From positions 248,001 through 312,000 of the forward strand of contig CAVTND010000016.1 in NCBI GenBank assembly GCA_963735955.1: DNA of 64,000 bases, in the 5' to 3' direction. Positions 55,647-64,000 of the stretch are shown piece after piece. This DNA is from CAVTND01 sp963735955. Lineage in GTDB: Bacteria > Pseudomonadota > Gammaproteobacteria > Burkholderiales > Burkholderiaceae_F. Each line of letters begins with the position of its first letter. Position 1 is the first letter of the stretch. The position numbers were made by a program, and so were the translations under genes. The notes under the pieces were generated by a model. It searched no databases. It was given only the letters and a program-made list of their open reading frames with translations, and was not told the DNA's origin.

Positions 55647-57042
55647 ATGAAAAGCACCACCGACTACGCTGCCGGCTTCATCGTCGACACCCGATCCCAA
55701 GACATTCCCAGGGACGTCGCCCACCTGGGCAAGCGTTCGGTGCTCGACGGCATCGGCCTCGCGCTCGCCGGCGCGGCCTCGGAGTGCGGTCACATCGCGA
55801 AGAAGTATCTCGAGGGACTGGGCATCGCCTCCAGCCAGGGCAGCACGGTGATCGGTACCGGTCTGCGCCTGCCCGCCCGCTTCGCCGCGTTTCGCCAACG
55901 GGCTCGCGATCCACGCCGACGATTACGACGACACCCAGCTCGCGGTGGCGAAGGATCGCGTCTACGGATTGCTCACCCACCCGACCGCGCCGGCGCTCCC
56001 GCCCGCGCTGGCGCTCGCCGAGCGCGAGCGGCGCAGCGGCGCCGACCTCATGCTCGCCTACCAGGTCGGGGTCGAGGTCGAGTGCAAGGTGGCCGAGGCG
56101 ATCCTGCCGCGGCACTACCAGCACGGCTTTCACAGCACGGCAACCTGCGGCTCGATCGGCGCGGCAGCCGCCGCCGCGAAGCTCCTCGGGCTCGACCGCG
56201 AAGCGACGCGGCGCGCGCTTTCGATCGGCGCGACCCAGGCCGGGGGCTTGCGCGAGAACTTCGGCACGATGACCAAGCCCTTCCACGCGGGCCGCGCGGC
56301 AGAAAACGGCGTCGTGGCCGCCGAGATCGCCGCACTCGGATTCACCGCGTCGCCCAACGGGCTCGAGGCCGACCGGGGCTTCTTCCGCGCCGCGGGCGGC
56401 GGCTACAGCCCCGAGATGATCGACGGCAAGCTCGGCAGCCCCTGGACCTTCGCGTCCCCGGGCGTTTCGATCAAGCCGCACCCGAGCGGCTCGCTCACGC
56501 ATCCGGGCATGGCGGTGATGCTGGGTCTGATTCGCGAACACGACATCAAGCCTGCGAATGTGAAGCATGTGGCCGTGGGCACCAACCACAACATGCCCAA
56601 TGCGCTCATTCACCACCAGCCGAAAAACGAGTTGCAGGCGAAGTTCAGCATGGAATTCTGCATGGCGATCCTGCTGATCGAACGCCAGGGCGGGCTGGAG
56701 CAATTCACCGACGAAGTCGTCAATCGCCCCGACGTGCAGGCGATGATCCAGAAGGTGAACTTCGGCGTGCATCCGGAGGCCGAGGCAGCAGGATTCGACA
56801 AGATGACCACGATCATCGAGATCGAGCTCGAGGGCGGCAAGGTCATTCGCGGGCGGGCCGACTTCGGCAAGGGCAGCCCCGCCAATCCCATGACCGACGC
56901 CGAGCTCGCGGAGAAATTCAGCCAGTGCGCGGCTTGGGGCGGTCTCGACGGCAAGACGACCAAGGCGGTCCTCGATCTTGTCTGGCGTCTCGAAGATCTG
57001 CCGGACGTGAACGAGCTGACGCAGCTGCTGCGCCGTGTTTGA
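55647..57042 (+). CDS. MmgE/PrpD family protein, second copy, frameshifted
   Basis: A protein of about 464 residues in the MmgE/PrpD family. It starts MKSTTDYAAGFIVDTRSQDI at 55647. The conserved ANGLAIHADDYDDTQLA region is reached after one extra T near 55890; then come HGFHSTATCGSIGAAAAAAK and GLRENFGTMTKPFHAGRAAE. The paralogue at 47.0 kb shares the latter motif. The stop at 57042 overlaps the GTG start of the hydrolase gene, so the two are coupled. Its enzyme activity (dehydratase, epimerase or decarboxylase) cannot be told. Confidence 0.9.
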
Positions 57043-57906
57043 AGGCTTCACGCAGACCTCGAGCGACGTCGCCGGGGTGCGCATCCACCTGCGACACGGG
57101 GGCTCGGGTCCGCCGCTGCTGCTGTTGCACGGCAATCCGCTCACGCATGTGTCGTGGCACAAGATCGCGCCGCGGCTCGCCGAGGAATTCACCGTCGTCG
57201 CCACCGATCTTCGCGGCTACGGCGACAGCTCGAAACCGCCCGGCGGCGAGGACCACTTCGGTTACTCGTTCCGCGCGATGGCCGAAGACCAGCTTGCGGT
57301 GATGCGCAGCCTTGGGTTCGCCCGCTTCACGTCTGCGGCCATGACCGCGGCGGCCGCGTCGCGCACCGCATGGCGCTCGACCACCCGGACGCCGTCGAGA
57401 AGGTGGCTTTCCTCGACATCGTCCCCACCCACCACATGCTCAACAACATCAAGCGGCAGTGGGCGGTCGATTCCTACCACTGGTTCTTCATGGCGCAGCC
57501 GTACGACTACCCCGAGAAGATGATCGAGGCGTACGGCTTCGAGCGCTACATCCGCAAGAAGCTCGACAAGAAGGGCGTGGGGACGGCCGGCTTCACGCCC
57601 GAGGCGCTCGCCGAGTACATCCGCTGCTGCACGCCCGAGAACATTCATGCGGTGTGCGAGGACTACCGCGCGGCCGTCGGCATCGACCTCGTGCACGACG
57701 AAGCCGACCTCGCCACGAAACTCGCGATCCCCATGCTCGTCCTCTGGGGCGAGAAGAGCCACGTGAACCGCAGCTACAAGCCGATCGAGGCCTGGCGCGA
57801 GCGCGCGGTCGACGTCCGGGGAAAGATGCTTGCCTGCGGACACTACCCGGCCGAACAGGTGCCCGACGAAACCTATACCGAACTGCGCGAGTTCTTCAGT
57901 GATTGA
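57035..57906 (+). CDS. alpha/beta hydrolase, haloacetate dehalogenase (DehH1)-like, frameshifted
   Basis: A protein of about 291 residues. The GTG start at 57035 overlaps the MmgE stop. The oxyanion region is LLLLHGNPLTHVSWHKIA; then LRGYGDSSKPPGGEDHFGYS. A missing C near 57333 breaks the frame exactly before the nucleophile elbow; restored, it reads CGHDRGGRVAHRMALDHPDA with Asp104, Arg105 and Arg108, as in fluoroacetate dehalogenases. His-Trp in SYHWFFMAQP and the late His in ACGHYPAEQVPDE complete the set of expected active-site residues. The last 265 bp of the locus recur at 59969-60225. Halide removal is a prediction; other hydrolase roles remain possible. Confidence 0.87.
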
Positions 57907-57940
57907 TGCACTCTAGCGCCGTTCATGAACGGCCAAGCGG
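57676..57940 (+). repeat. left copy of long direct repeat (hydrolase 3' end)
   Basis: This segment, from VGIDLVHDEADL of the hydrolase to 34 bp past its stop, is repeated at 59969-60225. By hand alignment there are about 16 substitutions and one 8-base gap over roughly 257 aligned bases (about 94% identity). Past the stop it includes GCCGTTCATGAACGGC, a perfect 16-bp palindrome that may terminate transcription. Confidence 0.88.
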
Positions 57941-58149
57941 AGTAGATCTCCTCACCGCGACACTGAGTTACTGCTGCTTCAGCGAAAACGCTACGGCTCC
58001 TCCGTAAACCGCGTTCACTTCGGCCCTTCCTCGATCGTCCATCGCGCCGAAACCACTACTTCTGAATGGTCCGGGATTTTTGGAAGAGATCATTGAAGGG
58101 CAAGTACTATGACCAAGTGTGACGTCGGAGGGATCGCGGAGGAACGCCA

Positions 58150-59944
58150 ATGGCAAGCGTTAGCGGCAGCAACGGCTCATTTTCACTCAGGGCTCATCGT
58201 GGTGATGCCAAGACACTTCTTGCTTTCAATCTGCCGAAGGCCAAGACAAAAAATTTAGCGGGTTTTTCAATACGATACGAAGCCGACGGCCAGCAGTTCT
58301 ATATCCAGAACCAGCTCCAGTTTGAGAACCCGGGCGACCATGCGCAGGACCCGAAGGAGCCGCCGAACTCGAGCGTCAACGCCCCGATCCACAAGTTCCG
58401 CTGGGTGCACGTGCCGGGATCCGTGCACCAGGGGTTGAAGCCGTTTCTCGGCAAGTACAAGTACACGGCGACTCCGCGCTACTTCGACCGGAACCAGTCG
58501 ATGCTTCCGCTCGACCCGAACTTGAGCGCCTCGGTAACGATTGACGTCAGCCCCTTCGAAAAGGGCAAACTCGCGCTCGGCTTCACGCGTGGTTTCACAC
58601 AGTCGCAGGCGTTCGTGCACCACTTCGGAAGGAACGCACTGATCCGCCCGCGGGGCAAAGAACTGATATTTGACACCTCGCAGCAATCCGGCACCAACGC
58701 GAACGGTGACAAGTACACCTTCGCCGACGAATACGAGTGGCTGGGTTTCACAGCCCGGGAGCGGATCTTCGCGGTCCTCAATGAAGTGCTGAAGGACAAG
58801 ACGCTGCGCCTGGACGTATTCGCCTACGACCTCAACGAGCCGGACGTTTATGGACGCCTTGCTCGCGCTCGCCAAGCAGGGCCGCGTGCGCGTCATTCTG
58901 GACAATGCCGGCCTGCACCATGACGCGAAAGCGCCCAAGCCCGAGGACCAGTTCGAAAAGCTGTTCACCAAGGCAAAAAAAGGTGGCGCAGCGATCCTGC
59001 GCGGCAAGTTCGGCAGCTTCGCGCACGACAAGGTGCTGATCGTGTCGAACAAGACGGGCGCCGCCAAGGTGCTGACCGGCTCGACCAACTTCTCGGTGAC
59101 TGGGCTCTATGTCAACTCGAACCACGTCCTGGTGTTCGATGACGCCAAGGTCGCGGGCACTTACGCACAGGTGTTCGAGGAGGCATGGAACGACGGCGCG
59201 AACAAGACCAAGTTCCAGAAGTCCAAGTGGTCCACGCAGGTCTTCGATTTCAAGTCGCAGTCGATGTCTATCACCTTCGCGCCGCACGAGGCAGACACCG
59301 TCGCCACGATCCTCGGCGGCATCGCGAAGCGCATCAAGCTGGAAGGCGGGAAGAGCAAGGGCAACGTCCTGTTCGCAGTGATGGCGCTCGACATCAGCAC
59401 GAGCCCCGTCCTGACGGCGCTGACCAAGCTGCACGCCGACGAGTCGATCTTCAGCTTCGGCATTTCAGACAGCACTAAAGGAATCCGCCTGTACCAGCCG
59501 GGCAAGAAGACGGGCGTCCTGGTGACCGGCAAGCCGGCAGGCACTATCCTGCCGCCGCCGTTCGACCAGGTTCCCGGGGTCGGGTTGGGGCACCAGGTGC
59601 ACCACAAGTTCGTCATCTGCGGCTTCGACCGCGACGACGCGGTGGTCTATTGCGGATCGTCGAACCTGAACGATGGCGGCGAGGAAAAGAACGGCGACAA
59701 CCTGCTGGAGATCCACGACGGCGACGTCGCGACCGTGTTCGCGATCGAGGCGCTCGGGCTGGTGGACCACTTCAACTTCCTCGACCGCTACGCTGGCGGC
59801 GCGAAGGGCAAGAAGAAGCCCGCCGCTTCGCCTCAGCACGCGGCGGTCGCCGCAGGCTGGTTCCTGGGCACGACGGACAAGTGGGCGGCGCCGTATTACG
59901 ACAAGAACGACCTGCACTGCTCGGACCGCCAACTCTTCGCCTGA
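58150..59944 (+). CDS. phospholipase D-like protein with two HKD-type motifs, frameshifted
   Basis: A protein of about 597 residues. It starts at ATG 58150 after GGAGGAAC. The first 200 residues (GFSIRYEADGQQFYIQNQLQ, then FGRNALIRPRGKELIFD) are a domain I do not recognise. Two PLD catalytic motifs follow: HDKVLIVSNK with GSTNFS, and HHKFVICGFDRDD with GSSNLN. An extra T near 58846 breaks the frame; repaired it reads NEPDVMDALLALAKQGRVRV. There is no signal peptide, so it is likely cytosolic, acting as a phosphodiesterase or nuclease. It lies between two copies of the hydrolase 3' end, the position expected for inserted cargo. A role in defence or lipid processing is open. Confidence 0.85.
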
Positions 59945-59968
59945 ATTTCCGGACAGCCCGCCGGCCTG

Positions 59969-60225
59969 GTCGGCATCGACCTCGTGCACGACGAAGCCGA
60001 CCTCGGAACGAAGCTAGCGATCCCCATGCTCGTCCTCTGGGGCGAGAAGAGCCACGTGAACCGTAGCTACAAGCCGATCGAGGCCTGGCGCGAGCGACGT
60101 CAGCGGAAAAATGCTTGCCTGCGGACACTACCCGGCCGAACAGGTGCCTGACGAAACCTACGCCGAACTGCGCGCGTTCTTCAGTCATTGATGCGCTCTA
60201 GCGCCGTCCATGAACGGCCGAGCGG
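59969..60225 (+). pseudogene. right copy of direct repeat: hydrolase 3'-end remnant
   Basis: This segment matches 57676-57940 with about 94% identity. It lacks any start or N-terminal part, and an 8-base deletion near 60095 destroys the frame, so it cannot encode a functional hydrolase. Many of the differences fall at third codon positions (CGC/CGT, CCC/CCT, TAT/TAC), as if the copy had diverged as a working gene before it was broken. It closes the 2-kb segment that carries the PLD gene. Confidence 0.85.
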
Positions 60226-60306
60226 TGCAGGTTCTCAAAATAGATGCAGACTTTCCCACTAGTTGCAATTTCGCAGCTGATGAGGAGCGGAGGCAGGGTG
60301 GGCAAG

Positions 60307-60337
60307 GGGCCGGGTGCTAGCTGCGCCTGGCCCTTTT
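60307..60337 (+). terminator. intrinsic terminator downstream of the PLD island
   Basis: GGGCCGGGTGC at 60307-60317 pairs with GCGCCTGGCCC at 60323-60333 (two G-U pairs) around a 5-base loop, followed by TTTT. It would stop transcription coming from the PLD gene and repeat. Confidence 0.7.
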
Positions 60338-60407
60338 CGGCCACTTGCGAACGCCCTTGGTCCCGATGAGAATGCCTCAAGACCGTTCTCGAAGTAGGGT
60401 GGCGGTT

Positions 60408-60992
60408 ATGCCTATGCCTCCGGTTGCCGCGATGATTCGAGTCTTCCGCAATCTCGTTGTGCCCTTTACGCTCCTTTTCTCTCCAGCGTCTCACGCGCAA
60501 GAGGCGCCGGTCTCGCTCGATCGAATTGTGCCGATCGAGCGACAGCGGGCACTTGGGTTAGACAAGCTCACTCTCGAACAACGCGCCGCTGTAGCGCGGC
60601 TGCTGCAGGAGGTGTATCAGAACGGTGTCCAGACCGGGCGAGACCAGGCGGAATCGAGTTCAGCAGCACGCATCTCGGCGAGCGCGAATGTCCTTTCAGC
60701 CAACGCGTTGCACCGCGAGTTTCAGAACAATCCAGTTGATGCGAGCAACCGCTACGTCGGAAAGACAGTGGCGCTGGAAGGCCTCCGCGGAGAGATGATC
60801 TTGATGTCCGACGGTGTGCAGGCGGCAGTGCACATCGTGGATGGAAGCCGATCAAATGCCCTCATTCTTGTGTTCTCTGATCGCAACCAGTTGAAGGGTA
60901 TCAATCAAGGGCAAAGATTTCGCTCCAAATGTACGGTAAGGAAGTATGAATACTCAAGTGTTTGGATGGACGATTGCTCAATCGTCCGCTGA
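60408..60992 (+). CDS. secreted OB-fold (tRNA_anti-like) protein
   Basis: A protein of about 194 residues, with a hydrophobic signal (RNLVVPFTLLFSPASHAQ). After a helical segment (LDKLTLEQRAAVARLLQEVY) the C-terminal part LHREFQNNPVDASNRYVGKT leading to VALEGLRGEMILMSDGVQAAV matches the tRNA_anti-like OB-fold pattern: a small helix, N-x2-A-x3-Y-x-G-K and a five-strand barrel. The domain is common in periplasmic proteins of unknown function. ATG 60408 is chosen; 60432 (MIRVFRNL) is as likely. Two Cys near the C-terminus may form a disulfide. Confidence 0.7.
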   Translation: MPMPPVAAMIRVFRNLVVPFTLLFSPASHAQEAPVSLDRIVPIERQRALGLDKLTLEQRAAVARLLQEVYQNGVQTGRDQAESSSAARISASANVLSANALHREFQNNPVDASNRYVGKTVALEGLRGEMILMSDGVQAAVHIVDGSRSNALILVFSDRNQLKGINQGQRFRSKCTVRKYEYSSVWMDDCSIVR

Positions 60993-61235
60993 CTGACTTG
61001 GCGCGCTTGTGGTCCTTCGGCGCTTCGGCGCAATTTCCCTTGGCGGCAGCATTTCCGAGCCATGCGTTCGTTTGTGAAAAGTACGGATCGACCGAGCTGA
61101 TGACGTTGAGGACTGGCAGGTCCGGCGCGAGCGCAGTCTTCGGCTCGGTATCTAGAACGGAACAACGCATGGTGGACGCACTCAACGGCTCTATCGCGGA
61201 CGACGAGCCGCTCGAACCGAGGTGAGGAGCTTAAG

Positions 61236-61619
61236 GTGAGCGTTCGACTGAATCACACCATAGTCTGGTGCCGCGACAAACATAGATCGGCGCAATTCCT
61301 TGCTGACATTCTCGGCCTGCCTCAACCGAAGCCATTCGGACCGTTCTGGATTGTTGAACTCAACAATGAAGTGTCGCTCGACTTTCATGACAAGGAGGGT
61401 GAAATTTCAAAGCAACACTACGCTTTCCTGGTCTCAGAGGAGGAGTTCGATGAGGCGTTCGGTCGCCTCAGTCGGCAGAGGCTTAGCTACTGGGCTGACC
61501 CGGCTCGCCGACGCCCCGGCGAAGTCAACCGCAACGATGGTGGGCGCGGGGTGTATTTCGAAGATCCGGACGGCCATTTCCTTGAAATCATCACGCGCCC
61601 CTACGGTGGCGGTAAATGA
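61236..61619 (+). CDS. VOC family (glyoxalase/dioxygenase fold) protein
   Basis: A 127-residue single-unit vicinal oxygen chelate protein. It starts with GTG 61236 preceded by GAGGAGC. The metal-ligand positions are His7 in RLNHTIVWCRD, His56 or so in KQHYAFLVSEEE and Glu in GHFLEIITRPYG; GRGVYFEDPDGHFLEIITRP is the canonical end of the fold. Such proteins are lyases, dioxygenases or resistance proteins; no substrate is suggested by its neighbours. The 243 bp before it has no convincing gene. Confidence 0.88.
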   Translation: MSVRLNHTIVWCRDKHRSAQFLADILGLPQPKPFGPFWIVELNNEVSLDFHDKEGEISKQHYAFLVSEEEFDEAFGRLSRQRLSYWADPARRRPGEVNRNDGGRGVYFEDPDGHFLEIITRPYGGGK

Positions 61620-61951
61620 GTCACCCGGTTGCGGCGATACAGAATGACTTCTCAAAGAGTTTGCTCGCAGGGACGGCGAGCGGGCCGCGGGCAGACGATG
61701 CAGTTATCGATAGCTCGCCCTTTAGCAGACCTTGCAGGGTTAGGGGGCGACCTGTTGCATGGCTCACGGGTGTCGTCGCGTGCCACAGCCCGGCCATCCC
61801 CTCGATGTAGTCGCTGCCCTGCTGAATCGACTCACGATGTGATCCTGGATTCGTGCGCATCGAAACGGTGATTTTGTTCGCGGGTCTTGACCCGGGCCCG
61901 TATTGCCATTTGTTGCTCGTGGCTGGCCAAACCTGCACACAAGGGCCTGGC
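61620..61951. other. intergenic region, no supported gene
   Basis: 332 bp between the VOC gene stop and the EF-G-like gene stop (convergent). Small open frames exist on both strands (for example 61621-61938, minus) but have no ribosome-binding site or recognisable motif. GGGTCTTGACCCGGGCCCG near 61882 is a short inverted repeat. I see nothing else that I can support. Confidence 0.5.
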
Positions 61952-64000
61952 CTACTCCTCCTCCTCGTGCTTGCGCTTCGCCTTGTACTCGGTGGCCAGC
62001 TGCTGCTGCAGCGTCGGCGGCGCCTGTTCGTAGTGCGACAGCGACATCGTCCACGCGCCGCGCCCCTGCGTCATCGACTTCAGTCGCGCGGAGTAGCCGC
62101 TCGAGTTCAGCGAGCGGCACCTGGCCCTCGACGATCAGTCGCGCCGAGCGTAGCCGCGTGTGCCGGTGACTGGCCGCGGCGCGATGACAGGTCGCCGGTG
62201 ATATCACCCATGTGCGATTCGGGCGCTTCGACCTCGACGTTGACGATCGGCTCGAGCACGATCGGCCGCGCCTTGGTCAGTGCGTCGAGAAAGGCCTTGC
62301 GCCCGGCGGCGACGAACGCGACTTCCTTCGAGTCGACCGGGTGATGCTTGCCGTCGTAGACAGTGACGCGCACGTCCTGCATCGGGTAGCCGGCGACCGG
62401 GCCGGACAGTCAGCACCGACTCGACGCCCTTCTGCACGGCGGGGATGAAGTTGTACGGAATGACGCCGCCCTTGACCTGGTCGACGAACTCGAAGCCGGT
62501 GCCGCGCGGCAGCGGTTCGGCACGCAGATAGACCTCGCCGAACTGGCCGGCGCCACCGGTCTGCTTCTTGTGCCGCGCGTGGCCCTCGGCCGGCGCGGCG
62601 ATCGTCTCGCGGTACGGCACGCGCGGCGGCCGCGTGTCGACCTCGACCTTGTACTGCTGCGCCATGCGTTCGAGCGCGGAGCGCAGGTGCAGCTCGCCGA
62701 GTCCGCGCAGCACGGTTTCGTTGAGCGTCGCGTCGTGCTCGACGACCAGCGTCGGGTCTTCGGCCGTCATCTTGTGCAGCACCTCGGAGATGCGCTGCTC
62801 GTCGCCGCGTCGGCGCGGCTGGATCGCCAGCCCGCTCATCGGGGTCGGAAATTCGAGCGGCCGCATGTGGATCTGGTCTTCGTCGTGCGAATCGTGCAGC
62901 ACGCAGTCGAACTCGATCTCGTCGATCTTGGCGACGGCGGCGATGTCGCCCGGCACGGCCGGCGGGATCTCGACCGTCTTCGCGCCCTGCAGCATCAGCA
63001 GGTGGCCGACCTTGAACGCCTTGCGGCTGCTGCCGATGAAAAGCTGCGTGTCCTTGGTGATCGTGCCCTGGTGCACGCGAAACACACCGAGCTTGCCGAC
63101 GTAGGGATCGACGACGACCTTGAACACATGCGCCAGCACGTGCTTCTTCGGATCGGGCGTCGGAGCGAACTCGTCGACCGCCTTGCCGTCGACCAACTCG
63201 CCCTTGATAGAACAGCGGCGGGTTGCCCTCGGTCGGGTTGGGCAGCAGCTTGTCGAAGATCTTCAGCAACTCGCTCGAGTGCCGGCGCCGTTCTTGCGCG
63301 GAGACGAAGCACACCGGAATCAGGTGGCCTTCGCGCAGCGCCTTCTCGAACGGCGCGTGCAGTTCGGTCGGCGATCGATTTCCTCGCCCTGTTCGAGATA
63401 CTTCGCCATCAGTTCTTCGTCGACCTCGATCACCTGGTCGATCAGCGCCTGATGCGCCGCCGCCACCGACGAGAAGTCGGATTCGCCGGACGGGTTGAAG
63501 AAACAGTCGACGACCTTGGTGCACCGCTCGCGGGCAGGTTGATCGGCAGGACTTCCTTGCCGAACACCGTGCGCAGGTCCTCGAGCAGGCGCGGCAGGTC
63601 GACGTTGTCGGCGTCGATCTTGTTGACGACGATCAGCCGGCACAGCTTGCGGCGCGCCGCCCAGTCCATCATCCGCGTCGTGATCATCTCGATGCCGGTC
63701 GACGCGTTGACGACGATCGCGGCGGTTTCGACCGCGTCGAGCGCGCCGATCGCCTGACCGATGAAGTCCGGAAAGCCCGGCGTGTCCAGCAGGTGGACCC
63801 GGGCGCTCGGCAGGTCGAGGTGCAGGACCGAGGTGCGCAGCGAGTGCAGGAAGCTCTTTTCGAGCGGGTCGAAGTCGCTGACGGTGGTGCCCTTCTCGAT
63901 GCTGCCCGCAACCGCGATGGCCCCGGCTCTGACGAGCAGGGCTTCGGCGAGCGTCGTCTTGCCTGCACTGCCGTGGCCCAACAGGGCCACGGTCCGAATG
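61952..64000 (-). CDS. EF-G-like translational GTPase, N-terminus beyond the window, frameshifted
   Basis: About 683 residues of an elongation-factor-G paralogue. The G1 loop is ALLGHGSAGKTTLAEALLVR; G3 is LLDTPGFPDFIGQAIGAL; G4 is VVNKIDADN. The domain II, III, IV and V regions follow (HVFKVVVDPYVGKLGVFRVH, GELHLRSALERMAQQYKVEV, GGAGQFGEVYLRAEPLPRGT, PIVNVEVEAPESHMGDITGD). The C-terminus ends in a run of Glu before TAG at 61952. GHGSAGKT, not the AHIDAGKT of true EF-G, marks it as the EF-G-like (FusA2-type) group whose role is unclear. At least five indels (near 62206, 62405, 63205, 63375 and 63530) break the frame. The visible end IRT-VALLGHG continues past base 64000. Confidence 0.87.

Noticed and set aside
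57968..58156. 62-residue minus-strand frame between the left repeat and the PLD gene
   Set aside because: Too short and unlike anything I recognise; could be a remnant but evidence is lacking.
60962..61225. Possible 87-residue gene between the OB-fold and VOC genes
   Set aside because: No ribosome-binding site or known motif, and equally open frames on the other strand.
61621..61938. Possible 105-residue minus-strand gene in the gap before the EF-G-like gene
   Set aside because: No motif, signal or ribosome-binding site that I can support.
1..64000. CRISPR arrays, tRNA or rRNA genes, complete insertion sequences
   Set aside because: I found no regularly spaced repeats, no cloverleaf candidates and no transposase or integrase reading frame.

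Overview
The window reads as a stretch of high-GC betaproteobacterial chromosome, most likely from an environmental Burkholderiales relative. Pointers are a Bug/TctC-type receptor, a kynurenine cluster ordered kynB-kynU-kynA, fused mnmC, a tcdA homologue, DUF4124 and DUF3570 proteins, and dispersed GC-rich palindromes of a kind I associate with comamonad-like genomes. This assignment is inference from gene content; there is no rRNA or other phylogenetic marker in view, and I saw no tRNA, CRISPR array or complete IS element.

Layout. 1-6.2 kb (minus): an edge-truncated TIR protein, then glutaryl-CoA dehydrogenase, kynA, kynU, kynB, a DMT exporter and a flavin reductase; kynA/kynU/kynB form the tryptophan-to-anthranilate route. 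6.3-9 kb (plus): LemA, two TPM-domain proteins and a Yip1-like membrane protein. 9-13.3 kb: two head-to-head MsrA genes, then a TlpA / DUF4266 / DUF3570 / ApbE cassette. 13.3-22.7 kb (minus): DUF72, a 7TMR-type sensor kinase with its NarL-type regulator, pdxH, a translationally coupled EamA-MFS-ChaC set, a Bug receptor and a tandem Usp. 22.8-35.5 kb: tcdA, Usp, a Rieske oxygenase, a P-type ATPase, a zinc peptidase, small secreted proteins, an epimerase, a kinase-like protein with a methyltransferase, and a large TIG-repeat metzincin lipoprotein. 35.5-48.4 kb: GNAT, RhlE, an LtaS-like sulfatase, EttA, an S8 peptidase, MnmC, pirin and an MmgE/PrpD protein.

49.1-57.9 kb is a catabolic-looking plus-strand block: a complete Fe3+/polyamine-type ABC importer (ATPase, binding protein, double permease), a PdxA-like dehydrogenase, a DUF1254/DUF1214 protein, a second MmgE/PrpD protein and a haloacetate-dehalogenase-type hydrolase. 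The 3' end of that hydrolase is repeated (about 94% identical by hand alignment) 2.3 kb downstream, and the two copies bracket a gene for a two-HKD phospholipase D-like protein. This looks like an insertion that rebuilt its target gene. The window ends with an OB-fold secreted protein, a VOC protein and an EF-G-like GTPase that runs off the edge.

About eighteen otherwise well-conserved genes carry single-base frameshifts, mostly one extra base, and the density rises sharply after 41 kb. I read these as sequencing or assembly errors rather than mass gene decay, and give merged coordinates for those genes. The most interesting observations are the duplicated hydrolase end around the PLD gene, an ApbE-type flavinylation-like motif in the DUF3570 protein of the ApbE cassette, and two palindromic intergenic repeat families.
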